Source: an uncultured Muribaculaceae bacterium
GTDB lineage: Bacteria > Bacteroidota > Bacteroidia > Bacteroidales > Muribaculaceae
Length of the DNA: 24,832 bases
Assembly: GCA_910584185.1 (NCBI GenBank)
Contig: CAJTYC010000001.1
Span: 44,739 to 69,570, forward strand
Direction: 5' to 3'
In this document: positions 9,099 through 17,990 of the stretch, in pieces
Position numbering within the stretch: position 1 is the first letter of the stretch
Layout of the letters: every line of letters begins with the position of its first letter
Notes under the pieces: model-generated
The model's input: the letters and a program-made list of their open reading frames with translations, nothing else
What the model was told of the DNA's origin: nothing
Databases searched by the model: none
Made by a program: the position numbers and the translations under genes

Positions 9099-9150
9099 TT
9101 CTGACAAGAAAGATAGCGATATGAGGTAAGTCGCTAAGGTCTTAATCAAT

Positions 9151-9201
9151 AGTGCTATTCCCAAAAATCGGCATAAATGTCGATTTTTGGGAATAGACAC
9201 T
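9151..9201. terminator. Long stem-loop after the 2585-9098 operon
   Basis: A perfect 16-bp inverted repeat, CTATTCCCAAAAATCG (9155-9170) and its complement (9181-9196), encloses a 10-nt loop. Four more pairs (AGTG 9151-9154 with CACT 9198-9201) form if A9197 bulges. A short TTTT run follows. Its position 53 bp past a stop suggests a terminator or 3'-end stabiliser, although the stem is less GC-rich than typical and the T-tract is short. Confidence 0.5.
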
Positions 9202-9441
9202 TTTAGAGCCCATCTCATAAAAATTTGCGAGCTCGCACGCCTTTGCCACCTTATCGAAGAAGATTACGAATATGATAAGCTCGACAGAGGCGTATTGATG
9301 GAATTCCTTCTATGGGGGAAGTCTGTCAGTACGAACGTGGAGAGTTGCTCGGTGGGGCCGACGAGTGGTAATTTGCCACTCACTTTCTTTGTCGTCTAGC
9401 TTTTTTTTACTAATTTTACGCATCTATCATCTTTGTGTCTC
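9202..9441. other. Intergenic region without a convincing gene
   Basis: It opens with TAGAGCCCATCTCATAAAAA (9204-9223), a motif that recurs at 14001-14020 (minus) and 15744-15764. A 6-bp hairpin, GAGTGG (9363-9368) with CCACTC (9376-9381), lies near the next promoter. An open frame of about 70 codons crosses the region but has no recognisable motif, no start context, and begins inside the stem-loop arm. It may be a decayed gene or plain leader DNA. Confidence 0.5.
9388..9418 (+). promoter_or_regulatory. Putative promoter for the 9442-13776 gene
   Basis: TTTG at 9388-9391 lies 19 bp before TAATTTTA (9411-9418), which matches TAnnTTTG at all but the last base. The start would be near 9425, leaving a very short leader before ATG 9442. 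CATCTTTG at 9428-9435 also resembles a -7 box but is too close to the ATG. Confidence 0.4.
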
Positions 9442-12400
9442 ATGAAAATTCCCAACCGCTTATCTCTTACTATATCGCTCGTCACCCTGGTTTTTGCACT
9501 ATCTTTGCCAATGTGGGGGCAGGAGTTGGAATCGCTTAAGCATAAAAAAACTGCCGTGCGGCATGCCTCCGGGGTGCCGGCGCACAAGGTGACTCTTTGT
9601 GCGCTAAAGACTTACGATGCCGATTGGACCGGTTCCGGGCAGTCTGGTGTCTACACCATTGAAGCCGAGGAGGGTGGCGAAGTGAAGTTGCTCAAAAACC
9701 TCAACACCGCATCAAATGTTGTCGCCGCCGTAAAATCAGGCGGCTCAATGTATTGCATATCTACCGAAAATAATGGCACTAACGCCTACTTCTTCACGCT
9801 CAACACTGACAAGTGGACTATGACCGGCTCCAAGTCGGAGATATCTATCGACGATGTTCCCTCCGACCTGACCGTAGACCCCACCACCGGAAAGGTGTAT
9901 GGAGCTGTCTACTATGAAGACTCGCAAACATTCGATTCTGGCTTCATCGGTTTCGGCGAATTCAGCCTGTCGAGCCATTCCTTCAACATCAAGAAAGTGC
10001 TCGAACGCGACATTTACGCCCTCGCCGCCGACAACAAGGGTAAGGTACACCTGATGTTCGGCACCCGCACCGGCTGGATAGAACCCTCCACCATGAAATG
10101 GGACACCGGACTGTATGGCGTACACAACACCTATTACCCCGAAGGCTACAACACCATGACTTACGACGAGACCACCGGCTTGCTTTATGCCATAGTGAGC
10201 GAAGAGCAGATGAAGGCCGGCGTCAAGTCTATGCACACTTACCTCGTAAGCATCGACCCCGTTACGTATGCCTACAATACGATTTTAGAATTCCCCTCTC
10301 ACCAGAATTACGCGGGCCTCTACGTGATGCCCGCTACCGTCGACAAGGAAGCCCCCAAGGGTGTCACCGGCCTCTCCGTAAACTTCCCCACCATCACCTC
10401 ACTCGAAGGCTCGGTATCTTTCACCGCGCCATCGCTGAGCGTCAATGGCACCGAACTTTCCGAGAACTTGTCAGTAATAATACAAGTGGGCGACACCGAA
10501 CACGTCATAACAGATGTGGCACCCGGAAGCAAGGTGACTTCGCCGTCCTACACCTTCCCCTACGGCAAGCAGACAATCAAAGTCACCACGGCCAACTCCT
10601 CCTACCGTGGTGAGAGCGCTGAAATTGAAATATTTGCCGGTGAAGACCTGCCGGCAGCTGTCAATTCGCTGACACTCGACACCGATGGCTCACACCCCGT
10701 AATAACCTGGGAAGCACCAACTTCCGGCTTAAACGGCGGCAAGATAGACCCCGCCTCGCTGCGCTACAAGGTGACTCGCCAGCCCGACAACACCGAACTC
10801 GCCACCGATCTCAATGCCACACAATATGTAGACGAATCATATGCACCGGCACTCGAAGCCATAAGCTATGTGGTGACTCCCAAGACATCAGCCGGATATG
10901 GCGAGTCCGCATCAACCGCAAAGGCAGTGCTCGGAGGTGAGTGGTCAGTGCCGGTATCCGAACCGTTCGACTCACAAGACGACTTCGACCTCTGGACCAT
11001 AGTAAACGCCAACGGAGGCTCCACATGGCAATACTCCACTGCCGACAAGAATGTCCAATATATATATGACGACACCGACCATCTTCCGGGCGACGATTGG
11101 CTGATATCTCCGGCCATACGCCTCGAAGGCGGCAAGAAATATACACTCTCGTATGAATACCGTGGCCTCTACAGCGGCAAGAAGGAGAGCTTCGACATAG
11201 CACTCGGCACATCGCTTAAGCCCGCTAACATGACGTCCATACTCGCATCGCACACCGATATCGGCACCGGCAAGAAGCGCAACTCCCTGCTGTTCACCGT
11301 ACCTGCCGACGGCAAATATCACCTCGGAGTGCATGCCACCAGCCCGGCATATCAATACATCCTGGAAATCGACAACATTGCCATAGACATGTTGCAAGGT
11401 AGCGCTCCAGGTGTCCCTACTGATATGACAATCACACCGGCCGATAAGGGTGGGCCTTCCGCCACGGTGCAGTTTAACATGCCCCGGGCTGATGTTGACG
11501 GCAATCCCCTCATCGGAGACCTGTCGGTTAGCGTGACACGTAGCGGCAACTCCTATCCTATTTACACCAACACGTCGCTCGCACCGGGCGCAAAGGTGAG
11601 TTTCGAAGATAATGTAGACAAATCAGCAGTCTACGATTACACCGCGACAGTCTCCAACCTTGCCGGCACAGGTCCTGAGGCAAGCGCATCCGCCTTTATC
11701 GGCGTTGATGTGCCCGACTCCGTAGAAAACCTCCAGATCAGCGAGGATGCCGACGGACACCCCGTCCTGTCGTGGTCTGCACCCACCAAGGGACGCAATG
11801 GCGGATGGTTTGACGCTTCCCACCTCTCCTACAATGTATACCGATACTTCGGAGACCTCGCCTTGATAGCCGACAAGACCGAAGCGTTGACCGCGACAGA
11901 CTCAAAGCTCGACATCAGCGGCGACCAGCAGTTCGTGAGCTATGTGGTGACCCCATATGCCGGTGCCGATGCCGGGCGTGCCATAGAATCACCATACATG
12001 CTCGCCGGCACTCCGTATGACGCACCCCTGCACGAGGGCTTCCCCAAGGCCGATATGACCTGGTATCCGTGGATAAGCGTCACCGACCGTCCACTCAAGC
12101 AGGCTTGGACACTCGATGCCGCAGGCCAACAGTTCTCTTGCAGCGATTATGATGCCAACAATGGCCTCGCCACTTTCCACAGTGCCGGCGAATCCGAAAA
12201 GGGTGTAGGCAGCTGGTTCGAGTCCCCCAAAATAAGCCTGAAATCGCTCACTGCGCCTCGGCTCAGTTTTGCGCTCTATCTCAGCGACTCTCCCGCTGGC
12301 AACGAGTCAATCCAACCATTCATAAGCATTGAGGGTGAAGACTACACTCCCCTCTGCGAACCGATAAGCCGCAACTCCGGCAAAGGCTGGAAGCTCTTCT

Positions 12401-13776
12401 CAGTGGCACTCCCCGAGACTGCCATACAGTCAAAATGGGTACGCGTAGCCTTCAAGGGGGTCACCGACGGCATAGCCGACATCTATCTTGATGCTGTCTC
12501 AATCGCCGAACGCCCCGAATCTCCTATCCGCATCGACAAGATAGCCGGACCCACCAAGGTGGCTGTTGACAATCCCACATCTTTCGATATCTATATAACC
12601 AACGTAGATACCGAACCCTCCACAGCCACGACATTGCAAATTGCCGGCGCATCTATAAGCACCACGTCATTGTACGTAGAGAGACTGAATCCGGGAGAGA
12701 GCCGCATTATCGAAGGCGTCCTTACATTCACCGAATTGGGCGAGCAATCGTTCACCGCAACCATCGGCACATCTACGGCCTCCCACAAAGTGCTTTGCGT
12801 GAAACCTACAATACCCTCAGTAAGCGGCCTCGAAGCCAATAGAGATCGCGCAAGCGTTGCGCTCAGCTGGGCGGCACCTTCTCCCAAAGGCACAATCCCC
12901 GACAGCTTCGAGTCATACCGGAGCTGGGCAATCGACGAAATAGGTGACTGGACCATGCACGACCTTGACCTCGACGAAACCTATTATATCAACGCCAAGA
13001 ACTTGTTGCCACAAGCGCCCGACGATTATCCTAACTCCACTGTCCCCAAGGCATGGCAAGTTTGCGACGCCGAGGAACTCTGCATCAACGAATGGCCGCA
13101 AGGCACACCGCATTCCGGCCAAAAGATGCTAATGGCCATGGCAAACGTAAACTATGTAAACGATGACTGGGCAGTATCACCCCGACTCAATGGTGAGGTC
13201 CAACGCATATCTCTATATGCCAAGGCATTCACATCAGCCGGCACTCCTGCGGAGCGGTTACAGGTGCTATACTCGGAGAGCGGTACCGAACCCTCATGCT
13301 TCAGTCCGCTCCACACGTCTGACTATCTGAGCATCACCGACGAGTGGACACCGCTCGAGTTTGACCTGCCCGAGGGCTCGAAGCATTTTGCACTACGTTG
13401 CGTCAGCGACGGTGCATTCGCCTTGTTTGTCGACGATGTCTGCTTCTACGATGCCACCGTGCCAACCCTACAACTCCGCCACTATGAAGTGACTCGCGAC
13501 GGCTCACTGATAGCCACCGTGGCCGAACCGACATACACAGACGAAGAAGCGCCGACCACCAAATGCACATATGGAGTGAAGGCAATCTTCGACAACGGCA
13601 CATCGGGCGAAGCCACAGTGTCGGTAACCGACCAATCGGGCATCAACACAATCACCCCAGACAACGAAGAGACCGACATCTACACCACGACAGGCCTGAG
13701 AGTCGGCACAACCGCCACCCTCAACCAGCTCCCAAAAGGCATCTACATAACCCGCCAAGGCAAAGTAGTGAAGTAG
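9442..13776 (+). CDS. Very large secreted modular protein: propeller, FN3s, jelly-rolls, CARDB-like domain, sorting tail (1444 aa)
   Basis: Probable surface adhesin or binding protein; ligand unknown. ATG 9442 precedes a signal peptide (about 1-27, LPMWGQ at its end); an upstream in-frame TTG at 9433 was rejected. Approximate domains: propeller-like 50-297 (repeats such as DPTTGKVYGAVY); FN3 305-402; FN3 405-500 (WEAPTSGLNGGKID); jelly-roll 505-653 (GDDWLISP at 550-557); FN3 657-756; FN3 758-857 (WSAPTKGRNGGWFD); diverged jelly-roll 862-1027; CARDB-like Ig domain 1030-1122; then an FN3 that starts at 1125, is interrupted at about 1153-1340 by a jelly-roll (NDDWAVSP at 1240-1247), and resumes to 1396. 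The tail is short: IYTTTG, LPKGIYITRQG. The propeller end and first FN3 most resemble the 20736-24053 protein. It appears monocistronic, with the large inverted repeat 30 bp downstream. Confidence 0.85.
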   Translation: MKIPNRLSLTISLVTLVFALSLPMWGQELESLKHKKTAVRHASGVPAHKVTLCALKTYDADWTGSGQSGVYTIEAEEGGEVKLLKNLNTASNVVAAVKSGGSMYCISTENNGTNAYFFTLNTDKWTMTGSKSEISIDDVPSDLTVDPTTGKVYGAVYYEDSQTFDSGFIGFGEFSLSSHSFNIKKVLERDIYALAADNKGKVHLMFGTRTGWIEPSTMKWDTGLYGVHNTYYPEGYNTMTYDETTGLLYAIVSEEQMKAGVKSMHTYLVSIDPVTYAYNTILEFPSHQNYAGLYVMPATVDKEAPKGVTGLSVNFPTITSLEGSVSFTAPSLSVNGTELSENLSVIIQVGDTEHVITDVAPGSKVTSPSYTFPYGKQTIKVTTANSSYRGESAEIEIFAGEDLPAAVNSLTLDTDGSHPVITWEAPTSGLNGGKIDPASLRYKVTRQPDNTELATDLNATQYVDESYAPALEAISYVVTPKTSAGYGESASTAKAVLGGEWSVPVSEPFDSQDDFDLWTIVNANGGSTWQYSTADKNVQYIYDDTDHLPGDDWLISPAIRLEGGKKYTLSYEYRGLYSGKKESFDIALGTSLKPANMTSILASHTDIGTGKKRNSLLFTVPADGKYHLGVHATSPAYQYILEIDNIAIDMLQGSAPGVPTDMTITPADKGGPSATVQFNMPRADVDGNPLIGDLSVSVTRSGNSYPIYTNTSLAPGAKVSFEDNVDKSAVYDYTATVSNLAGTGPEASASAFIGVDVPDSVENLQISEDADGHPVLSWSAPTKGRNGGWFDASHLSYNVYRYFGDLALIADKTEALTATDSKLDISGDQQFVSYVVTPYAGADAGRAIESPYMLAGTPYDAPLHEGFPKADMTWYPWISVTDRPLKQAWTLDAAGQQFSCSDYDANNGLATFHSAGESEKGVGSWFESPKISLKSLTAPRLSFALYLSDSPAGNESIQPFISIEGEDYTPLCEPISRNSGKGWKLFSVALPETAIQSKWVRVAFKGVTDGIADIYLDAVSIAERPESPIRIDKIAGPTKVAVDNPTSFDIYITNVDTEPSTATTLQIAGASISTTSLYVERLNPGESRIIEGVLTFTELGEQSFTATIGTSTASHKVLCVKPTIPSVSGLEANRDRASVALSWAAPSPKGTIPDSFESYRSWAIDEIGDWTMHDLDLDETYYINAKNLLPQAPDDYPNSTVPKAWQVCDAEELCINEWPQGTPHSGQKMLMAMANVNYVNDDWAVSPRLNGEVQRISLYAKAFTSAGTPAERLQVLYSESGTEPSCFSPLHTSDYLSITDEWTPLEFDLPEGSKHFALRCVSDGAFALFVDDVCFYDATVPTLQLRHYEVTRDGSLIATVAEPTYTDEEAPTTKCTYGVKAIFDNGTSGEATVSVTDQSGINTITPDNEETDIYTTTGLRVGTTATLNQLPKGIYITRQGKVVK

Positions 13777-13806
13777 ACACTACAATATAGCATGCGAGTT
13801 TCCTTA

Positions 13807-13966
13807 AGTAACGATTAAAAAAATAACTTGGTAGAGTTTCTCAGAAATTTTTGAGAAGATTTGCCTTTTACAATAAAGGAACATATCGGGATATTTGACT
13901 GTTTGGAAAAGGCAAATATTCCAAAAAGTTCGAGAAACCTTACTAAGTTATTTTTTAATCGTTACT
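13807..13966. repeat. 160-bp imperfect palindrome (large inverted repeat)
   Basis: Arms at 13807-13869 and 13907-13966 are inverted copies that match at nearly every base: by hand alignment about five substitutions and three single-base gaps over 63 positions. Outer ends are AGTAACGATT and AATCGTTACT; inner ends are TTTGCCTTTT and AAAAGGCAAA. The 37-bp centre contains a smaller dyad, ATATC-GG-GATAT (13883-13894). It lies between two convergent genes, so it could end transcription from both sides, but it is far larger than an ordinary terminator. A MITE-like or other dispersed palindromic element fits better. Confidence 0.85.
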
Positions 13967-14018
13967 AAATTCTTTGAATTCCTCGTGCGGAAAAAGAGTG
14001 GCTTTATGAGACGGGCTC

Positions 14019-15581
14019 TTACTCGGTGAGCCATGAGTCGATGTTTTTTCTGGCATCGGTGAAGTTTGCACCGATTTTTATGAGCTTACGACCATCGAAA
14101 CGATAGGGCAATAAGTAGTCTTTCGAATCTATCTGGTCGAGCGCCTCACGCGCAGTTTTGTTGATTTTGAATTCGAAGACATATACATAACTATCGTTCT
14201 CAATCACCAAGTCTATGCGTCCGTTGGCAGTTTTGTACTCGGCATGACAATAATAACCCAACAGCTTAAATAGCAGATATATGACATTGCGGTAATGCTG
14301 CTCCAGTTTCAACAAGTCGAAGCTATCGTATTCGATACTGGCGAAGAAAGCTTGCAGACGCTCCATAAACCCGTCAACATCACCTTTCTGCAACTCGCTT
14401 TTGAATTTCAGTATATTAAATGCCGATTTAATGGCTCGTGGCGAAGTGTAGATATCCATAAGCTGGCGCAGGAATCCGCGCTCTACCTCGCGGTTAGGAT
14501 AACCCAGAATGATTAATCTTGTTTCCGCGTCATAACGTTTGATTGTCAGGTAACCTGACTGATATAGTATTGGCACAGGGTCGCCTTCCATATTGAACGG
14601 CACGTTCTCTATGTCGGAAAAATCAACTTCCACACAGTTGAAATCCTCTAAGTCCAATACCTGCGATCGTATCCTTTTGACAAGAAAAAGCGGAGTGCCA
14701 GTGCTGAACCAGTACTCACCAATCTGCTTATTCGACAACGCATTAAGCAGACTAAAAGGATTATATATGTCGGGACTTCCCTCAGGAGAGAAATGATAGC
14801 CATCGTAGTTTACGCGCAAAATTTCATACATTTCTTCAACGGTGCATTTTCGCCAGTTTGCAAATTCGGCTATGCCAGCATGGAAATATTTACGCAACTC
14901 TTCGGATGTCACACCGCAGATACCGCTAAATTCCGACAGCAACGATATGTCTCTGAGATTATTGATGTCGCTGAAAATATTAAGCTTGCCAAATCGGGTT
15001 ATACCTGTTAGGAAGGCAAGGCGGATATGCGGGTCCATTTTCTTGAGATTTCCGTAAATGCCGCGCAATTGATTGCGGTATCTCTCTTGCAACTCCGGAT
15101 AGTCTATGGTATCAATCAGCGGTTTATCATACTCATCTACGAGGATAATGACCTTCTTGCCGGTCAGACGGTGGGCAGTGCTTATTATATTCTGAAATCT
15201 AAGATTGTCCGTTTCCGCAATTTCGGTGATACCAAACTCTTTCTCCCAGTCCTCAAGCATGTGGCCAATCACATGCTCAAGACTATCAGGAACAGTGTAG
15301 TCCTGGCCGGTGAAATCGATATGGAGAACGGGCCACGCTGCCCATTCATTCTCCATGTCTGCAATGGCGAGGCCGTCGAACAGTTCGCGACGCCCTTCGA
15401 AATATGCACGCATTGTTGATATGAAAAGCGACTTACCGAAGCGGCGAGGACGGCCTAAGAAGTAGTACTTGCCGTCATCCATCAGCTTCCTGATGTAGCG
15501 TGTCTTGTCTACATACACAAAGCCTCGCTCCCGCAACTCCGGAAACGATTGCATACCGATTGGATATTTCAATGCGCTCAT
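14019..15581 (-). CDS. AAA-ATPase-like / PD-(D/E)XK nuclease family protein (PF09820-PF08011 type, formerly DUF1703)
   Basis: A 520-residue cytoplasmic protein of a family with many copies in Bacteroidales genomes and no settled function. Residues 1-30 (YPIGMQSFPELRERGFVYVDKT) are the family's typical N-terminus and fix the start. A P-loop variant, GRPRRFGKS, is at 43-51, and a Walker B-like VIILVDEYD at 144-152. The C-terminus carries a PD-(D/E)XK nuclease-type core: GRIDLVI (D457) followed by EFK at 470-472. All key residues appear intact. There is no signal peptide. The gene is visibly AT-richer than its neighbours (about 43% against about 60% in lines sampled by eye), which suggests separate acquisition. 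It lies between two secreted-protein genes with its own promoter, so no functional link to them is implied. Its stop abuts the AAGAGCCCGTCTCATAAAGC motif. Confidence 0.9.
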   Translation of the reverse strand: MSALKYPIGMQSFPELRERGFVYVDKTRYIRKLMDDGKYYFLGRPRRFGKSLFISTMRAYFEGRRELFDGLAIADMENEWAAWPVLHIDFTGQDYTVPDSLEHVIGHMLEDWEKEFGITEIAETDNLRFQNIISTAHRLTGKKVIILVDEYDKPLIDTIDYPELQERYRNQLRGIYGNLKKMDPHIRLAFLTGITRFGKLNIFSDINNLRDISLLSEFSGICGVTSEELRKYFHAGIAEFANWRKCTVEEMYEILRVNYDGYHFSPEGSPDIYNPFSLLNALSNKQIGEYWFSTGTPLFLVKRIRSQVLDLEDFNCVEVDFSDIENVPFNMEGDPVPILYQSGYLTIKRYDAETRLIILGYPNREVERGFLRQLMDIYTSPRAIKSAFNILKFKSELQKGDVDGFMERLQAFFASIEYDSFDLLKLEQHYRNVIYLLFKLLGYYCHAEYKTANGRIDLVIENDSYVYVFEFKINKTAREALDQIDSKDYLLPYRFDGRKLIKIGANFTDARKNIDSWLTE

Positions 15582-15646
15582 AGTTTGATGTTCAAATCAA
15601 TTGAATAAGCAAATGTTTTACTGCAACAGCAACTTACTTTAAATAA

Positions 15647-15676
15647 CAAAAATACAAAAATTCTGACAATATCCAA
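15647..15676 (-). promoter_or_regulatory. Promoter of the ATPase/nuclease gene
   Basis: Read on the minus strand, TTG (15674-15676) is followed after 19 bp by TATTTTTG (15654 down to 15647), an exact fit to the Bacteroidetes TTG/TAnnTTTG promoter. The leader to ATG 15581 would be about 60 nt. Confidence 0.65.
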
Positions 15677-15746
15677 AACAAGAAACTTATACATTGCCAG
15701 AAATCTCAGTCTTAACCATAAATTTGTGAGGAAGTGATAAATTAAG

Positions 15747-15773
15747 GCCCCATCTCACAAAAAGACAGGGCCA
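15747..15773 (-). terminator. Hairpin after the 15809-17914 gene
   Basis: GGCCC (15747-15751) pairs with GGGCC (15769-15773), and an inner TCT pairs with AGA across a 2-nt internal loop. Read on the minus strand it lies 35 bp past the stop of the secreted-protein gene and is followed by TTAATTTATC. It overlaps the third copy of the CCCATCTCA motif. The position supports a terminator; the T-tract is weak. Confidence 0.5.
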
Positions 15774-15808
15774 TAAATTTACAAAGATAGTGTTGAAAAA
15801 TCTGTTGG

Positions 15809-17914
15809 TTACTTCACCATGAGCTTGACGCGCTTGTCGCCGAGCGTCACGATGTATATGCCGGGCTCTACTGTAACCTTGGCCTCGCCCTCCACGTTGA
15901 GTTCGCGAGACTTGCGGCCATCTATCGTGTAGACCGTCATACGGCCTTCACCTCTTGCCACAATTGCACCGTCGGCTGCAAAGATTGCATTCGCATCCTG
16001 CTCCACGCTCATCACGCCCGAGGTCTGCGACACTGCTATGTCGTCGATTATCAGATAATATGCCATAGCCGGGCTCACACAATGAATACCGATGTTGTGC
16101 AACCCATCTTCCTGCACCCTGAAAGGCACCTCCACGAGCTGCCAGTCTGTATTCTTGATGGTGCGCGCCGACTGTATCACAGCCGTCTGCGAACCCACCG
16201 TGGCATCGCGGCCTATCGTAATCTCATATTTTTCAGGGGAATCGCTGTCAAATACCTTCACACGATATGAAAGCTGATATTCCTGACCCTTCACAAATGG
16301 CAGGGGAGGCAAAATCAACCAGTTGTCAGAGGCGTCGAGCTTGTTGAAGCGGCAAGCCATAGCCTTGAAGTCCTGGGCTGTGTTGTGCCAGCGGAACCAA
16401 CCTCTACCCTCCTCCGAGTTGATGATCGTAAAATCGTTGGCGCTATCTTCGCTCTCGAAATCCTGGAAATAAGGGAGCGTCGACGACGTGCCGGTATATA
16501 TGGTGTTGCTCGTGGCAGTGCCACCCTCGCCCTGCGAGTTCTTGGCTGTCACAGTGTAATAATATGTGGCAGCCACTGCCGGGAGCTTCTCGCTAAATGA
16601 AGTCTGCGTGATGCCCATAGCCACAATCTCAGCACCCGGATAACGGAGCACAGTATACTTGGTGTCGGCCGGGTCGATGCTTCCACCCCTCAAACCCTCC
16701 ACGGGAGCTTCCCACGCGAGATTGGCAACGCCGTCGGTGATTGAGAACTGCAAGTTGCGCACGGCGGCAGGCACATCCTCTCCACACCACTGCTCACGAT
16801 AAGTCTTCGGGCCTACACCGGCAGCCGAACGAGCCAATGCCACAACCACATGGCGGCCCTGAGCGGCATCTGCCTCGAGGCTTACGGTCTGGCCGGCGGA
16901 GCCCGTCTGCGTGCCGGCAAGTTTGCCGTCGATATACCACTCAAATGTCAACTCTCCCGATATCGCCTTGCCATCGAACGACTTAGCCGGCAACTTCGCC
17001 GAAATCTTAGATTTGGTGTCGGTTGTGCTGAGCACAACATCGGTCAGCTCGCCGGGAGCACCGAGAGTGCCGCGGGGAGCCTCCACGAATAGACAGGTAA
17101 TCTCTGCACCTCCGTTGAAATTTCCCACCTTACCGGTGGAGCCGCTTATGGTGTTGATGGTGCGCAGCTCCGAATTACCATTCTCATCCATCGACGCCCA
17201 ATAGATTATGTTGGTGGCCGGGTCGACTGTAGCACTCTGCACATACTTCGGCTTTACACCCGAGAGTCCAAGTTCGATCACCTCGCCGGTGTGCTGATTG
17301 AGATAGCAAGTCATGCCGTCGGAGGTGCGGATGCCATAGATTCGGCCGAAATTGTCGCAAGCCAACGCGCTCATACACTTCACCTTGGCTATGTTGATAC
17401 TCTCACCATCATCGCCATTCACTTCGGCAAAATAAGCATTGTCGTCTTCAAAGGGTCCCCACTGCACGGCATATATCTTGCCACCCACCGGGTCGTATGT
17501 CATATCGTAGGCTATATTGTCTTGATAATCACTATAGTCCACGGTGTTCTCCATGTTCCAGTTGTCGGTGTCTACCTTGCAGAAATAGTTGTGAAACGTA
17601 ATGCCCGTCTCCGACCCGTCGTCGGCATACATCTCCCACAGGTGATAATGGATTTTTCGGTCGGTGTAAGTGCCACCGCCGTTGATATTCAAGTTGCCAT
17701 GTATCAGCACCGGCGACAGCGAGATGTTAAGCATCGGCTGGAACGAATAGAATCCATACTGCGCCTTGCCGTTGCCCTCAGCATCATACCAATTGTCGTC
17801 AAAAATCACAGAACCGTAAAACGTGGGGAGCTCACCTTGCGCTGCCACTTGCTGAATCGGGAATCCGGCCATCGCCACTATTCCCAATGCCGCCATTGTA
17901 ATAGTTTTCTTCAT
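15809..17914 (-). CDS. Secreted modular protein: beta-propeller, two FN3, jelly-roll, sorting tail (701 aa)
   Basis: Same architecture as the 304-2427 protein but on the other strand and more distant in sequence. A signal peptide spans about 1-25 (MKKTITMAAL, ending VAAQ). The propeller-like region is 30-280, with repeats such as DPVGGKIYAVQWG, CDNFGRIYGI and DPATNIIYWAS. FN3 modules lie at 285-378 and 380-475 (WEAPVEGLRGGSID). The jelly-roll spans 478-630, with the motif altered to SDNWLILP (529-536), and ends in a LIIDDIAV strand typical of this domain. The tail (645-701) has VYTIDG and PGIYIVTLGDKR. ATG 17914 begins the signal peptide directly. The gene is transcribed divergently from the metalloprotease gene and has its own promoter and downstream hairpin, so it is probably monocistronic. 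Export and cell-surface location are inferred; ligand unknown. Confidence 0.85.
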   Translation of the reverse strand: MKKTITMAALGIVAMAGFPIQQVAAQGELPTFYGSVIFDDNWYDAEGNGKAQYGFYSFQPMLNISLSPVLIHGNLNINGGGTYTDRKIHYHLWEMYADDGSETGITFHNYFCKVDTDNWNMENTVDYSDYQDNIAYDMTYDPVGGKIYAVQWGPFEDDNAYFAEVNGDDGESINIAKVKCMSALACDNFGRIYGIRTSDGMTCYLNQHTGEVIELGLSGVKPKYVQSATVDPATNIIYWASMDENGNSELRTINTISGSTGKVGNFNGGAEITCLFVEAPRGTLGAPGELTDVVLSTTDTKSKISAKLPAKSFDGKAISGELTFEWYIDGKLAGTQTGSAGQTVSLEADAAQGRHVVVALARSAAGVGPKTYREQWCGEDVPAAVRNLQFSITDGVANLAWEAPVEGLRGGSIDPADTKYTVLRYPGAEIVAMGITQTSFSEKLPAVAATYYYTVTAKNSQGEGGTATSNTIYTGTSSTLPYFQDFESEDSANDFTIINSEEGRGWFRWHNTAQDFKAMACRFNKLDASDNWLILPPLPFVKGQEYQLSYRVKVFDSDSPEKYEITIGRDATVGSQTAVIQSARTIKNTDWQLVEVPFRVQEDGLHNIGIHCVSPAMAYYLIIDDIAVSQTSGVMSVEQDANAIFAADGAIVARGEGRMTVYTIDGRKSRELNVEGEAKVTVEPGIYIVTLGDKRVKLMVK

Positions 17915-17990
17915 GTAGATTGATTGTTAGTTGCTGATTGTCATTTCCCAAATAAATCCTTCACATTGCTCTCTTTTTACTTATCGAATG

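Noticed and set aside
9363..9381. Hairpin GAGTGG/CCACTC as a terminator or riboswitch before the 9442 gene
   Set aside because: The stem is only 6 bp, there is no T-tract or conserved aptamer pattern, and it precedes the predicted promoter.
9187..9399. Small open frame of 70 codons on the + strand
   Set aside because: It begins within the arm of a stem-loop, has no ribosome-binding context or known motif, and overlaps the next gene's promoter.
17291..17923. Long open frame of 210 codons on the + strand
   Set aside because: It is antisense to the 15809-17914 gene, which has a full signal peptide and domain structure; the frame is a by-product of GC-rich codon usage.
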